From: Adenophora triphylla var. japonica
Lineage: Eukaryota > Streptophyta > Magnoliopsida > Asterales > Campanulaceae
Assembly: GCA_022495995.1 (NCBI GenBank)
Contig: JAFEMH010007457.1
Coordinates: 24,958 to 88,957, forward strand
Direction: 5' to 3'
DNA: 64,000 nucleotides
The notes beneath the pieces were generated by a model. That model worked only from the letters and a program-made list of their open reading frames with translations. It was not told the DNA's origin and ran no database searches. This document shows positions 1-10,661 of this stretch, piece by piece. A program made the position numbers and the translations under genes. Each line of letters starts with the position of its first letter. Positions within the stretch are counted from its first letter, which is position 1.

Positions 1-52
1 TTCCTGCAGGTTCTTTACATAATTCATATATAATGTCCCAATAAGAACATTA

Positions 53-53
<1 letters not shown>

Positions 54-91
<38 letters not shown>
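54..91. repeat. (TA)n microsatellite
   Basis: About 18 uninterrupted TA units. It is a simple repeat in the AT-rich 3' flank of the F-box gene, likely polymorphic in length. Nothing functional is implied. Confidence 0.95.
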
Positions 92-96
<5 letters not shown>

Positions 97-174
97 GATT
101 AGAATTAGGTCTAATAACTGGTTAAACTCCACCTCAAGGGCAGAACTGTGAAAAGAAAGTCAATTCTACCAACT

Positions 175-336
175 AAGAAGCTAATGTGTCAGCAAGTCAA
201 GCAGCCTGCCACTGGAGATGAGGCTGATATATTACCATCTATTTATTGCCATTTTGAAATACAGATAATGACATTTACACTGTTTCCCACCCCCACAAGC
301 TAGGAAAGAAAAAGTCAAAGTTGACTGCCATTATTT
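175..336 (+). repeat. Diverged third copy of the 27.8-29.0 kb palindrome arm
   Basis: This stretch begins AAGAAGCTAATGTG and runs through TTGCCATTTTGAAATACAG and CCCCACAAGCTA. The same blocks in the same order occur at 27806-28000 (+) and inverted at 28815-29006. This copy is clearly more diverged, with an 11-bp gap after CAGCCTGC and many substitutions. It lacks the inner MITE-like part of the arms. It may be the remnant of a duplicated promoter or intergenic segment, since the other copies lie just upstream of a UGT gene. No gene can be read in it. Confidence 0.75.
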
Positions 337-1120
337 TTTTAGGCAAAGTTGAACAATCTATCAAATGTAGGATAGTCCCCAACATATGCAATAAAGAGTG
401 GACCTAAAGGCTAAAAGTACTTCTCAAGAACTTTACTATAAGTTAACAAAAAAAAAAAACTAAAACCTTATCTATAATGACATTGAGAAAATTTAAATCT
501 TATTTACACAAAGAATCTTTCATAAATAGCCAGTAACCTCTCTACAGCACTTGATTCTCAGGTCTAATATATGCCATTTCTCATTCACTTTATGAATCAT
601 GAAGTCGACTGAAATGAATATAGTCATGTGCTTAGTTGGAAAAAATAATAATGTAATGTCGTCATCCTAAAAACCGCCTTTCAAGTTTCAAATGCCTACC
701 AAAAGGTCGTCGATATCATCAGGGAAGAAGGAAAACTCGAAGGTGATGGGGTCGGATACCCTTTTTAATTTAAATCAGCAAAAAAAAAGTGTTGTAGGAT
801 TCCAGGAACAATCTTAGAATCAAATAACCATTTCTAGCATCTATTCAAACTAGTCAAGAAATGCAGTAGCGAATAGCTTGAATACTTTCAAGCACCAAGT
901 CAGAGATAAATCCAAACATTAATGCAGTTTACTGAAAAAGAGAAGCAGTTATTAATGAAATTAAATTGCAATTTCTCAGTTGATATAAATGACTCTTTTC
1001 TGTCTATAACAAAACAAAAAACAAAAAAAAAAGCCTTAAGTAATACCTGAATTACATAGGCATAAAAAATAACCTTAAACGTGCATCATATTTTATGCCA
1101 AATTAAGATGTAAGCACATG
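337..1120. other. Intergenic AT-rich sequence, 3' flank of the F-box gene
   Basis: No gene is supported. Around 690-770 the minus strand can be read for about 20 codons ending in an acidic stretch and a stop, preceded by a possible splice acceptor. It is too short to call an exon. The rest is AT-rich with A-runs. Confidence 0.5.
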
Positions 1121-2536
1121 CTAATCAGAACTCTTCCATTCTAAAGCCAAAGATACCTCCTCCTTTTTCCCCAACACTGTTTTGAGTCCATTCCAATCAA
1201 GATAAATCTTCTCATTGTTTACCACATAATAGAGCTTTGCATCCTTAATGTAATGTCGCCAGCACTTATTCTGATAGGAATCGCAGCATTCTAGATTTCT
1301 CCGGTAACTTAGGTCCTCTAGGTCATTCCATAATTTTCTAACAAGTGTACGCTTAGGCGTTGTATCCAGACGGTCAAGTAAGACAATCTTTGGATGACAT
1401 ATGCCGAAGAAGTTATACAAAAGTCGAAGATCTTTATGCCCCTTAAACCTTAAGGTCTCAACTTCGTGCAAAGGAGCAAGTGGAGTTGCTCTTAACACCT
1501 TGAAATTAGATGTCAAAGGCTCATCAGAATGCGATATAAACTTAACATTTGACTTTGCAAACTTCGCGAGGAATTCCCTCAACCCATGGAACCAGGATTC
1601 ATCAATTTCTACATCATAATAGACAATATTTACTTTAACCGTCCCCTTTGCTATTCGGTTTGTAATCGTAATAGGGAAAGGATTTGTCCAAAATCTACAA
1701 CTTCTGAACTTTAGCTTTTGCAAATTAGGAACATGAATTAAGACTACTGGTACGAAGCTCCTATCAAAGTTAACGCGCTTGAGGGCAATACTTGACAATT
1801 TGACTGGATTAACAAGTTTACTACGTCCAACTATGTTCAAATCCTCAAGGTGGGGACTCTTTGACAAAATGGCTTGCAAATGCTTATCATTGATTTCAGT
1901 ATCGACCAGTGATAACCTTTTAAGACTTGCACATTCAGCCGCAGACATAAAAGAACCATCTATGAATCGACAGTCTTGAAGCAGCAATTCCTCGATCAAA
2001 GGGCAAGAAGACATTATGTTCTGAAAGGTGACTTCACTTATTTGCATCCAACAGAGTTCAAACTTCTTAAGATTAAAACATTTAATATCATTTGTATGGC
2101 TAAGAACCAATGGAAATAGTTGACAATTTAACCTCAATACCTGTAATGACTTTGTAAGGAAAATTTCACGAGACGAAGAGGTTGTCCAATTGCAGTGAGG
2201 AGTGAGATGAAGTTGAAGTTCAATGACATTGCTTTGGCGTAGCAATTTTAACCATCTTTCTTGAATGGTATTAATGTAAAGGTGGAATCTCACAATGGGA
2301 ATTCCCTGCTCAACATAACTTTTCAGAGTGCGGTCGATAATATCACTGGGATTATTAAGGTATCTGTTTTTGCTTTTGAGCCATAATAAATCGAAGAAAT
2401 TGAAATAAAGAAAAGGGCGGGAAGACCATGCTCTTAACCATGATTTGGATATAAGGATTGTTCGGGCTGCTTCGTTGGGTTTGAGGAAAGACTGAATATG
2501 TTGGATAATAACATCCGGCAAATCACCATTCTCCAT
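1121..2536 (-). CDS. F-box/LRR-repeat protein (intronless)
   Basis: A single 471-codon exon. Residues about 3-45 (start MENGDLPDVIIQHIQSFL, then a conserved Leu/Ser/Trp pattern) form an N-terminal F-box, the part that binds SKP1 in an SCF ubiquitin ligase. Residues about 90-290 contain irregular leucine-rich (RNI-like) repeats with L-x-L and C-P-L-I-E-E-L-L-L-type segments that would bind the substrate. Beyond about 300 the similarity is weak, and no clear FBD domain is seen. The start is the first ATG, directly before the F-box, and length is normal for plant F-box/RNI proteins (400-500 residues). The upstream 60 bp look like a 5' leader. The family is very large and fast-evolving, so the substrate cannot be inferred. 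The reading frame is open throughout; expression is unknown. Confidence 0.85.
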   Translation of the reverse strand: MENGDLPDVIIQHIQSFLKPNEAARTILISKSWLRAWSSRPFLYFNFFDLLWLKSKNRYLNNPSDIIDRTLKSYVEQGIPIVRFHLYINTIQERWLKLLRQSNVIELQLHLTPHCNWTTSSSREIFLTKSLQVLRLNCQLFPLVLSHTNDIKCFNLKKFELCWMQISEVTFQNIMSSCPLIEELLLQDCRFIDGSFMSAAECASLKRLSLVDTEINDKHLQAILSKSPHLEDLNIVGRSKLVNPVKLSSIALKRVNFDRSFVPVVLIHVPNLQKLKFRSCRFWTNPFPITITNRIAKGTVKVNIVYYDVEIDESWFHGLREFLAKFAKSNVKFISHSDEPLTSNFKVLRATPLAPLHEVETLRFKGHKDLRLLYNFFGICHPKIVLLDRLDTTPKRTLVRKLWNDLEDLSYRRNLECCDSYQNKCWRHYIKDAKLYYVVNNEKIYLDWNGLKTVLGKKEEVSLALEWKSSD

Positions 2537-3770
2537 GGAATAGCAGGAAGAAGGAATTATAGGATTTTAGGGTTAGGGTTTGCTTATCTCTCGATTATAA
2601 TTTAGTCTTCTCCGAGAATAAATTGAGTATCTTGGTAATTATCTGTAACTATTCAGGCGTATCTTTGTATTTATCTCAAATATTTTCCAATACAAGCCAA
2701 TAGAATTAAACAAAATCTAAAATTATCTTTAAATATTCATGTGTATCTTTCAGAGATTTGAGCAAACAGTTCCTAACCTAGAATTTCTGGATCCGGAAAA
2801 TGAACAACAAAAAATAATTCATACATCTATAATAAATGAGTTACATTTATATTAATATGAGTTACTGAGTTATAAATAATATTTTTGTTACTATCAATGT
2901 TCAAAAATAATATATTTCGTCCCAAAATAAATGTCTTCGATCAATAGTAAATTTGTTATTTTTTTAAATGGCAAATAACAATTTAGGGTCAGTGTCGGAC
3001 TAATATGGGTCTTCTAAGGAGGGCCTGACCACCTTTTTGATCAATTTGGGGGCTCAAATTTTATATTTTTGCAATGGAATTTGTTAGAAAATTCAATTAA
3101 ATGACATTTGCCGTGCACGTGATTAACAAATTTGTTCACAATTGAAATTGATTTTCCATTTAATGGGCTAAATGAAAATTTCTAAATCAAAAGGATTGAA
3201 ATAAAATTTATTTTAAAAATACTAAATAATCAAACTTGTAAAATAAAGTATAAAATGAAAAACAAAGCAAGTTAATATAATTTTTTGTTTCAGTTTTATA
3301 GAAAATAAAATTTTCTAAATTAATAGATTTGAAATATAATTTTTAAAATATATTAAATAATTAAAAATAATTATTTTATTAATTAAAAAAACTTTAAAAA
3401 GTTAATATTATTAAAATATGTTTTGGAAAGAAAAAAGAAAAAAGAAAGGAAAAAGGAAAACAAAGAAATACAAAGAAACATAAAGAGAAAAGAACAAAAA
3501 AAAACCACCTTAATTCTCCGGCCTATCCCTTCCCCCACTACCTCCTTTCGTCTTCCCACACGTCGACCTCCACTGCCTCTCCCTTTGCCCCTAAAGCGAA
3601 AGCGACGACACCACCGACAATTTCAACTTTCGAAAATGCCAATCGGAAATTTATTCAAATGGGGTTTGGAATTTTATCCCCACCGACGATTACAACTTTT
3701 TCTTTCTTCTTGGGAAAGAATCAAACAAAAACGAGCAATTCCAATAAAAACAATTTGATTAATTGGGAAA
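2537..3770. other. Intergenic region upstream of the F-box gene
   Basis: The first 100 bp probably hold the F-box gene 5' UTR and promoter, though no clear TATA box was seen. The rest is AT-rich. From 3425 to 3500 there is a purine-rich A/G tract, followed by C-rich sequence to 3620 giving a basic, low-complexity open frame (3423-3758) that is not credible as a gene. Confidence 0.5.
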
Positions 3771-3967
3771 TCTATAGTATAAATGAGAGCTCCACTCACT
3801 ACAGTAGAATGAATAGTTTCACGCGTGGAAATTACCATTTTGCCCTCACAATTTTGTCCCTTTTCCATTTTGCCCTCACAACTTAGTATGTCGTACGACA
3901 TACTTGCCCTTTTTTTTTATATATGAAAAAAAAATCTCACGTGGCCTTAAACACGGGCATGTGCTAG
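3771..3967 (+). mobile_element. Short non-autonomous Helitron-like element
   Basis: It starts TCTATAGTATAAATGAG after an A and ends with ACACGGGC...GTGCTAG before a T. This matches the Helitron rule of 5'-TC, 3'-CTRR and insertion between A and T. The body contains tandem CCATTTTGCCCTCAC units. Related copies lie at 42701-42933 (opposite strand) and 53833-54588, which confirms a repeat family. It is under 200 bp with no coding capacity, so it would need Rep/Hel protein from elsewhere. Confidence 0.7.
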
Positions 3968-4148
3968 TATTTGATAAGGGTAAAGAGATTGGGATACAAA
4001 AAAGGTATATATATAGTGATTGAAAAGTGGGTGAGATGATTTTTGTGATGGTATATAGCACGGTGGTTATGTAGGTGATGCCGGCGAAGGTGGTGGCATA
4101 GTAATTGTTAGGGTGGTCGGAGGCGAAAAATGGTTATAGCCGGAGGAT

Positions 4149-4211
4149 GTGGTGGTGGTGGTGGTGGTGGTGGTGGTTGATATAAGTTAGTAAAGAAGAA
4201 GAAGAAGAAGG
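4149..4211. repeat. (GGT)n and (AAG)n simple repeats
   Basis: About nine GGT units at 4149-4177 are followed after a short gap by an AAG run at 4193-4211. The surrounding 4020-4150 is GGT/GTG-rich low-complexity DNA. No gene is supported. Confidence 0.9.
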
Positions 4212-4402
4212 AGGGAGCTTATTCTCTTTCAATCCTTTTAATTGACTTTTCTAACGAGTTTCGTTAAAAAGTCATTAACGAGCGAAAATTTAAAACTTGA
4301 GTTCCTAAATTGGCAAAACAAAAGTTGCCAGACCCTTCGTAGAAGATGCCCCTATTAATTCAGGCCCTAAATTGTAATTTGCCCTTTTTTAGTTTGTTAT
4401 TT

Positions 4403-5090
4403 TTTAGGGCAAATTAAAAAATAGGGCCTGAACTTGACTATTTTTGGGGCCTAACTTTTCAATTTTAGCAGTTTAGGACCTAACTTAAATATTTTTTACT
4501 AGTTCGGGGCTTTTTGACGATTTTCGTCCAAAATCCCTGTTTAGTGAATAAGTGTGTTGCATGTAATATTGAGTGAGGGTTTTTTCATCATTTAGCGTAT
4601 CAGGATAAATTACAAAATAGGGCCTGAAGTCCACAGAGGTAACAATTTGAAGCCTGACTTTTCAATTTTAGCAATTTAGGGTATAACTTAACTACTCCCT
4701 CCGTCCCACCTCAATTGGTCCATTGAGGTGGGATACGGTTTTTAAGAAAAATTATTAAAGTGGGAAGAAATTAGAGGAAAGAGAATATAAAAGTTAAATG
4801 TGTGGTAGGGAATAGGAGAGAGAATGTAAAAGTTAAAAATATTTAATAGGAGAGAGAATGAGTGGGAGGAATAGTAAGTTAAAGTGGGTATAATGAATGG
4901 TTTTTTTGTAAATATATGGAGATGATAAGGGTATTAATATAGAAAAAACTTTCCATTTAAGGAATGGACCAATTGAGGTGGGACGTCCCAAAAAGGAAAG
5001 TGGACCAATTGAGGTGGGACGGAGGGAGTATTTTTTATCAGTTTGAGGCTTTTTGGTATTTTTTTCATCGGTTTGGAGAAATTTCAAATC
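4403..5090. repeat. Direct duplication of a ~120-bp block, second copy split by a MITE
   Basis: Copy 1 (4403-4525) contains AATAGGGCCTGAA, CTTTTCAATTTTAGCA and GGGGCTTTTTG. Copy 2 repeats these in order from 4604 but is interrupted at 4693 by the Stowaway MITE and resumes at 5029 (GAGGCTTTTTGG). The AGGGCCTGAA / GGCCTAACTT wording resembles the ends of the long-TIR element at 43306-45023, so this may be a remnant of a related Mutator-like family. Confidence 0.65.
4695..5028. mobile_element. Stowaway-type (Tc1/mariner) MITE
   Basis: Terminal inverted repeats CTCCCTCCGTCCC / GGGACGGAGGGAG flank 334 bp, with TA on both sides (4693-4694, 5029-5030). This is the Stowaway hallmark. The sub-terminal sequence (CACCTCAATTGG / CCAATTGAGGTG) is also inverted, so it can fold back. 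It has no coding capacity. The neighbouring duplicated block supplies an approximate empty site. Confidence 0.93.
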
Positions 5091-5094
5091 TAGA

Positions 5095-6160
5095 TAAACC
5101 ATAAAAAAATTCAGACCGAGCTAAACCAAACTGATATGGTTCGATTTGATTCGGTCTAAACCGCAGTTTGATTTGCGTTTTGATTTTGCGGTTCAGACCA
5201 CGGTACAAACCGCGATCTAGACCACGGTTCAAACCAAATTTCAAAATCATAAGTCTAACTGAAATGAATATGTAAACAAACAACATTACACTGTGTAATT
5301 TACACAAGCAACCAACTGAACCAGTTAGCTGAGTAGTTCACAATCAGAAAAACTTCTAACATGAAATAGAAATTCGTCGACTAATCTTGCATTAAAACTT
5401 TCAAATCAAACTGAAACTACAATTATAATCAAAAAATCTATATTGATGTTCATAACATCGAAGTCGATGAGGCGGATTTAGTTCAAATATTAGAAATATT
5501 AATGTTAGTATAGTTGAACAAAATTGAATGAAAAATTACTAAATTACTCTAGAGAGGGAAGAATATACAGTTATTTCGCCGGAAAAGATGGAGGATAACA
5601 GATCGAAAATATGGTTTAGGGTTTGACTCCAAGTCGTCGTATATAGAAGGGTGAGAGGCTGAGAAAAGAGAAGAGAGAAAGTTGCCGGAAAAGATGGAGG
5701 ATAACAGTTATTTCGTCGAAGGTGAGAGCATCGCTCGTCGTCGAAAAGAGAGAAAATCGTCGTTCTTCGTTGATGAGAGACGGGAAGTGGGATTTGGGAA
5801 TATTGAAATAAAAGCGTTGAATTGGGTGTATGTTTTGTTAATTTATTATTTAGGGTTTTTAAAAATTAAAGGCCGAGACTAACTAAAATTTTGAAGGGAC
5901 AGCTAGGATTGCGGTTTCATGGTTTGGCTTAATGGCTCAATTTCACGGTTTCAAACCGCGGTTCGATCTTAAACGGTTCGGTTCGGGTTGGTTCGGTTCG
6001 GTTTACTAGTGTCAAACCCCAAGCTAAATTGAATCACATGATTTGTTAATTTCTCAAACCTAGTTAAACCAATTATGTTTAAAAATCGAACCGAATCACA
6101 CGATTTGACTCGGTTCGATTCCAGACCGCGATTTAATCCAAACCGCTAACACCCCTAGTC
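5095..6160. repeat. GGTTCGG/AACCGCGGTT-rich repeat with inverted ends and a gene-like core
   Basis: 5100-5240 and 5895-6155 are built of degenerate AACCGCGGTTC and GGTTCGGTT units in both orientations, so the flanks can pair. Between them, at 5579-5602 and 5684-5707, a GCCGGAAAAGATGGAGGATA segment is duplicated, followed by a 66-codon open frame (5682-5882) that I do not recognise. It looks like a promoter or leader of a host gene carried between repeat arms. Element class and exact ends are not determined. Confidence 0.45.
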
Positions 6161-6169
6161 AATTGTATA

Positions 6170-6440
6170 CTCCCTCCGTCCCGTCCGACTTAGGACGTTT
6201 TGCCATTTTGGGCGTCCCACCCGACTTAGGGCGGCCCAAAATGGAAAGTTTATATTACTTTTATATTAAATGGGATCCACTTGTCATACTCACAACAATA
6301 ATCCCATCACTATTTATCTCACTCATTCTCTCTCCTATTTAATTTTTCACACTCACAACACATCCTCCACTCATTCTCTCTCCTAATATTATAATAGTAT
6401 TCCTTAATCTCCGTGTCGGGAGTGAATGTCCTAAGTCGGG
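6170..6440. mobile_element. Degenerate Stowaway-like MITE
   Basis: The left end is a typical TA + CTCCCTCCGTCCCG. Sub-terminal CCCGACTTAGG is mirrored by CCTAAGTCGGGT near 6430, but the right terminal GGGACGGAGGGAG is missing or decayed. The interior CACTCATTCTCTCTCCTA occurs in inverted form in the intact MITE at 52438-52743, so both belong to the same broad family. Confidence 0.6.
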
Positions 6441-7043
6441 TCAAATATTTAATTTGTATCATCTTCATCCTCAAATCACATCTTCATCCTCAAATCAAAC
6501 TCGTATGAATATGAAACATGAAAAATCTCCACTAGCCAGTCACCCCCATCCTCCTTTGCCGCCATCTACCACTATCATCCATCATCATCACCACACTCAC
6601 CAATCTCATCATCAATACCAGCACAAACCTCGACCACAACTACATCTACCTACCTGAGATCAACATAAGCAAATTAACAACACCTAGCATCAAAAAATCA
6701 ATCCAATAATTTCAGAATTAAATCACCATGAAAACATAAATTACCACAAAATCCATCAAAAAACATTCATTCACAACCATAGAAATCAACCATTTTGAAT
6801 TTCTTTTTACCCCAGTTTTTGTTCAATAATTGCCAAGATTTTTAGATTTACAATGTACACAAAAATTTCCAAATCTACAATTTACCGAGATCTAGATCTA
6901 CATTTTTGGCGCCGAAAAGTGATGATTTGTCTCCGGCTACAACTTCGACGACATAGACCGAGGAGATGGCAAATCAAAACTAGGAGGTTCCAGACGTAGG
7001 TTCGTTATTTTCGAGTTCGATTGGACTTCCGGTAAAAAAGAGA
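6441..7043. other. Unassigned flank left of the Tat element
   Basis: 6454-6657 is a His/Pro-rich open frame from CATCATCAC low-complexity DNA and is not credible as a gene. 6900-7043 is more GC-rich and resembles gene leader sequence. It continues at 26956 on the other side of the retrotransposon, so the two pieces were once contiguous. No gene is recognised. Confidence 0.4.
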
Positions 7044-7912
7044 CGATGAGTCCGAATCAGCTAGACCGGGCCCAAGCTCGGTCTGGTACAAAGGTCCAGC
7101 ATGACGTGTCATTCCCTAGATCGCCAGAGTCAAGACCACGGACAGAGAGACCCTCAATGTCAAGACCGCGTTTCTCTCATCCCATCCCAGTCAAGACCGA
7201 AGGGATCCTGACCGTCAGCCTGCCTGGTGACCGCCCCATCGTCCGTGTCTGCGTCAAATACCAATGACCGCGCCTAAGATGTTGACCGCGGTCTCATACC
7301 AGACTCCCGGTTATCTCACCAGACTCCCGATTAATATCAAAGCTTATTGAGCAAGTTTACTTACTGGCTCTGACAGTACAGTAACCGGCTCACTCCCATC
7401 ACATTTAATGCGGCTCAGTCGGGCGCCTACTATTGCATTTAATGCGCCGCGCCAAATACACGGCTCCTGTCCCTTTCAGCGATATCCCCTCTGACAGTGA
7501 ATCTTCCTTCTCTGACAGAGGCAATCAGATGCAGACACGTGTATCCGGTCAAAGACTAAAATGCCCTTTAGAGCTGACCTCATGGCTTACGTCAGCGAGC
7601 AGCTCCCCATTGCCTATAAATAGAAGACCTTTGTCCCCTTGGACAAGGTAAGTGTCAAATGTATATTGTAAGCCATATTGCTCAAACCCTAAACACACAC
7701 ACATTCTAAGACATTCCAAGGTCTTAGTCTTAGGTTATTATATCCTTCATTGATATCTTATCCTCACACCCGAGGGCCTAAGTTGGATTAACATCCAACT
7801 TTGACCTTAACGGTGCTTCATTTCTGTGTTGTGATCATAGGTACCGCACCAAACAAATATCCTGCCAGATATCCTTCGAACCGCTCTGACCCTGAAATCC
7901 GTGGCGTCATCA
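7044..7912 (+). repeat. 5' LTR of the Tat element
   Basis: It runs from CGATGAG (canonical TGATGAG in the 3' copy) to GTCATCA, so ends are inverted TGATGA/TCATCA. A TATA box TATAAATAG lies at 7615-7623, marking the U3/R boundary region. The open frames at 7046-7267 and 7433-7651 recur in the other LTR but are chance frames in GC-rich U3. Confidence 0.95.
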
Positions 7913-7913
7913 G

Positions 7914-7929
7914 TGGTTCCATTGTCGGG
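7914..7929 (+). other. Primer-binding site, decayed tRNA-Asp type
   Basis: TGGTTCCATTGTCGGG begins one base after the LTR. It matches the plant Tat/Athila tRNA-Asp primer site TGGCGCCGTTGCCGGG at 12 of 16 positions, with three of the four changes being C-to-T or G-to-A, as expected of methylation decay. Confidence 0.7.
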
Positions 7930-8029
7930 AAAAATCATTATTTTCTCTTAAATTTTTGTGTTAAAACACCCATCGTGTTCTAAACACTCGCTGTCAAAAA
8001 GCCTTTCTTTTTTCAGCCATTTTTCAAAC

Positions 8030-9723
8030 ATGTCTAAAACCCTAGAAAATGTCAGTCATTTGACAATCAATGAGGATGATCAAGCTTCCCCCTCTAAAAT
8101 CGATCATGTTAGGCCAAGCACCTCAGCCTTTCTCAGGTTGGGGGCCCGTTCTCAAAACCTGAATAGCCTCTCCCCTGCTCAAAAGGGTTTAAAGAGGCTG
8201 GTGGAGGAAGCCAGAGCCGAAAAGGCCCTCTTACTCACTGGCCAAAAAACTCCCATAAAAGCTCCCATCACCTCCCCAAATACTCCTCTCACTCCCGAGC
8301 TGATTTTCAAAAGACATGAGACCCTGGCCGGTAGGTCCAAACTGGTTGCTGAGGCCATGGCCATCAACGACGCTCAGTTGGATCTAGTAGAGCTAGAGGC
8401 AAACAGAGGAATGCCCCTCCCTGCAGGGTCCCACAGGTTCTCCCAACTAGTTCCCGCTAATTCACTTGCTAGTCAAGCTAGGGGGCAAAACGGGCAGAAC
8501 CAACCCTCAACCGCGACCAGGTACCAAGGGAGGAGGTTCTGGAAGTTTATGATAGCGAGGAAAAGGGAGATGAGGCTCAATCCAATCATTGTGCGAAGTC
8601 CAAAGCCAGAACAGTGGCTTACGCCCGGGGGAAGGCCGTGACTCCGCATGCCAAAAAACAAAAAATGGATGACAAGGATCCAGATTTTGTAAAATTCATG
8701 CATCAGATGTGGGAGACCCACCAGAAAATGGCCCAGAAATGTGGCCGCACTATGGATGCTTTCAGTGACAAGATTGCCCGGTCACCCATTCAGAAGGGGA
8801 AACCCCCACAGATGGAAACGTATGATGGCTCAAGAAATGCCAAGAGCCATATGGGGCAGTTTGAAGGGCAGATGTCCCTATTCTGTTCGGATGAAGCGGT
8901 GATGTGCAAGGCCTTGGCCGCGACATTCACAGGCAAAGCATTATCCAGGATGCTGGCCCTCAAACCCAAGTTCATCAAAACCTACAATCAATTCAGGCAC
9001 CTCTTCCTGAACGCATTTGCGGGGGCAGGAGAGCCCGCAAGACCTAAGACCGACCTGGTCCGAGTCAAGCAAGCGCCAGCGGAGATCACAAAGAGCTACA
9101 TCTCTTGGTTCAGAAAGGTGAGCGAGCAGATTGTAGACTTAGAAGAGGGTGACATCAGGTTTTGCTTTGAAGGCGGTCTTTCCTCCTCGTTCTTAAAAAT
9201 GAACTTTGCCTCCAACATGCCTAAAAGCGTGGATGAGATGTACGAGCGAACCTCTACCATTGCCTCGGCCGAAGAGCCAATTGAGGCCGTTCCCCGCGCT
9301 TCCGTTAAGGAAAGAATCAGCCAGGTCCAGGAGACTGGCCAGGGATCTGCCCTAGGAAAAAACCAAGGCAAAAACCGTAGCCGTGGGACAGACAAGCTCC
9401 GGAAAATAATGGAGGACACAGTTTTCACTCCCATCAATGATTCGCGAGCAGCTATCATGAGAACCATGAAACTTCCCCCTCCTCCCCCCATGGGCCGAAA
9501 GCCGAATGAGAGGAGTTGGGCTAAATTCTGTGAGTTTCACAATGACCACGGTCACAATACTGAGGACTGCTTCCAGCTGAAACAAATCATTCAGCAAAAA
9601 ATCAACAACGGGGAGTTGACTAAGTGGGTTCAGGGCCATAATAATGTCACCACCAATAATAATCCCCCGCGGGCACGAGCACTATGTGGCCCCGACAGAA
9701 AGGAGAGACAACGAAGACGATGA
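8030..9723 (+). pseudogene. gag of the Tat element (frameshifted)
   Basis: The likely start is the ATG at 8030 (MSKTLENVSHL...). The frame runs to about 8530 and then continues in another frame (8614-9723), so a frameshift splits the N-terminal part from the capsid. The second part has the retrotransposon gag core (residues about 60-220) and a C-terminal zinc-finger-like C-x2-H-x4-H-x5-C pattern (CEFHNDHGHNTEDC) typical of Tat gag. It would coat the RNA in virus-like particles. A second frame change at about 9650-9720 separates it from protease. Confidence 0.85.
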
Positions 9724-10300
9724 GTTGGGTGATTATGAGATCAATTTCATTGGAGAAGAGCCTCCATCCAACAAACAGCTCTCCCTCCAGATCCGAACAT
9801 TGGAGAAAGTTTTCTTGATCCCCCCTATGGCCCCGGAAGAAGAGCAAGAAATTGGGTTCAAAAGGAGTGAACTTGCCTCCTTTTTTCACTCTACTCAACC
9901 CCTCACCCTCAGCATGAAAATCAACCGACCAAATATCGGTCGAGTTTTGATTGACACGGGTGCGGCCAGAGACATCCTCTACTACCATACTCTAGTAGGA
10001 ATGAGGATGACCGAGGCTAACCTGACTCCTTATGCCGGTATGCTCGAGGGGTTTACTAATCATGCCGTCGGGGTAAAGGGGACGATAGAATTTGAAGTAA
10101 CTATTGGGGAAAAGCCCATGCGGAAGTCAGCCAAAATCACTTTTATGGTGGTTGATCTTCCTTCCCAATACAATGCTATACTCGGCGTGACCGCTCAGGC
10201 CGCATTGGGAATAGTTGCTTCCGTTCCCCACCAAAGGATCAAATTTAATACTCTGTGCGGGGTTGCTACTCTAAAGAACCAGCCCGGGAGATTCCTCTGA
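9644..10300 (+). pseudogene. Aspartic protease region of the Tat element
   Basis: The retropepsin active-site region reads VLIDTGAARDILY (near 9945-9985), followed by the flap-like MTEANLTPYAGMLEGF and the C-terminal YNAILG motif. Family members usually have D-G/T-G/S-S-A-D here, so the core Asp survives. The frame overlaps the end of gag out of phase and ends at a stop (10300). The next 360 bp (10301-10661) read as the pro-RT linker only with several stops. Confidence 0.85.
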
Positions 10301-10661
10301 GCACTAGAGGAGAAGAGAAAGGCGGATAAAGGCCAGACTTCCTGCCCGAAGAAAGAGGGCGAGGACAAATAGAGAAAGGGTAAAGCCCAAGAACTTATTC
10401 CGGCACCCATACCAATTGACATGCTTTCTTTCCATTCCACGAAGGTGGAGCTCAAGACGAGCAGAAAAGCCAAGAAGTTGGCCCCAATTGAGGCGGGATA
10501 TATTGATCGGGGAAATGAGGGAAAGATAGACCGAGAGGTCATATATTCCATGGCCGCGCTGCCCGAAGCACGGCCAACCCCCCAGCCATTGTAATAGACT
10601 CCCTGAACAACCGGGAAATCAGCAACCTCAGGCCTAATAGACTCCCTGAACAATCGAGGAA

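Noticed and set aside
6454..6657. His/Pro-rich small protein
   Set aside because: It is a translation of CAT/CAC low-complexity DNA without a gene context.
7046..7651. Open frames in the Tat LTR (also at 26076-26689)
   Set aside because: They lie in U3/R of both LTRs, have no protein similarity I recognise and vary between the two copies.
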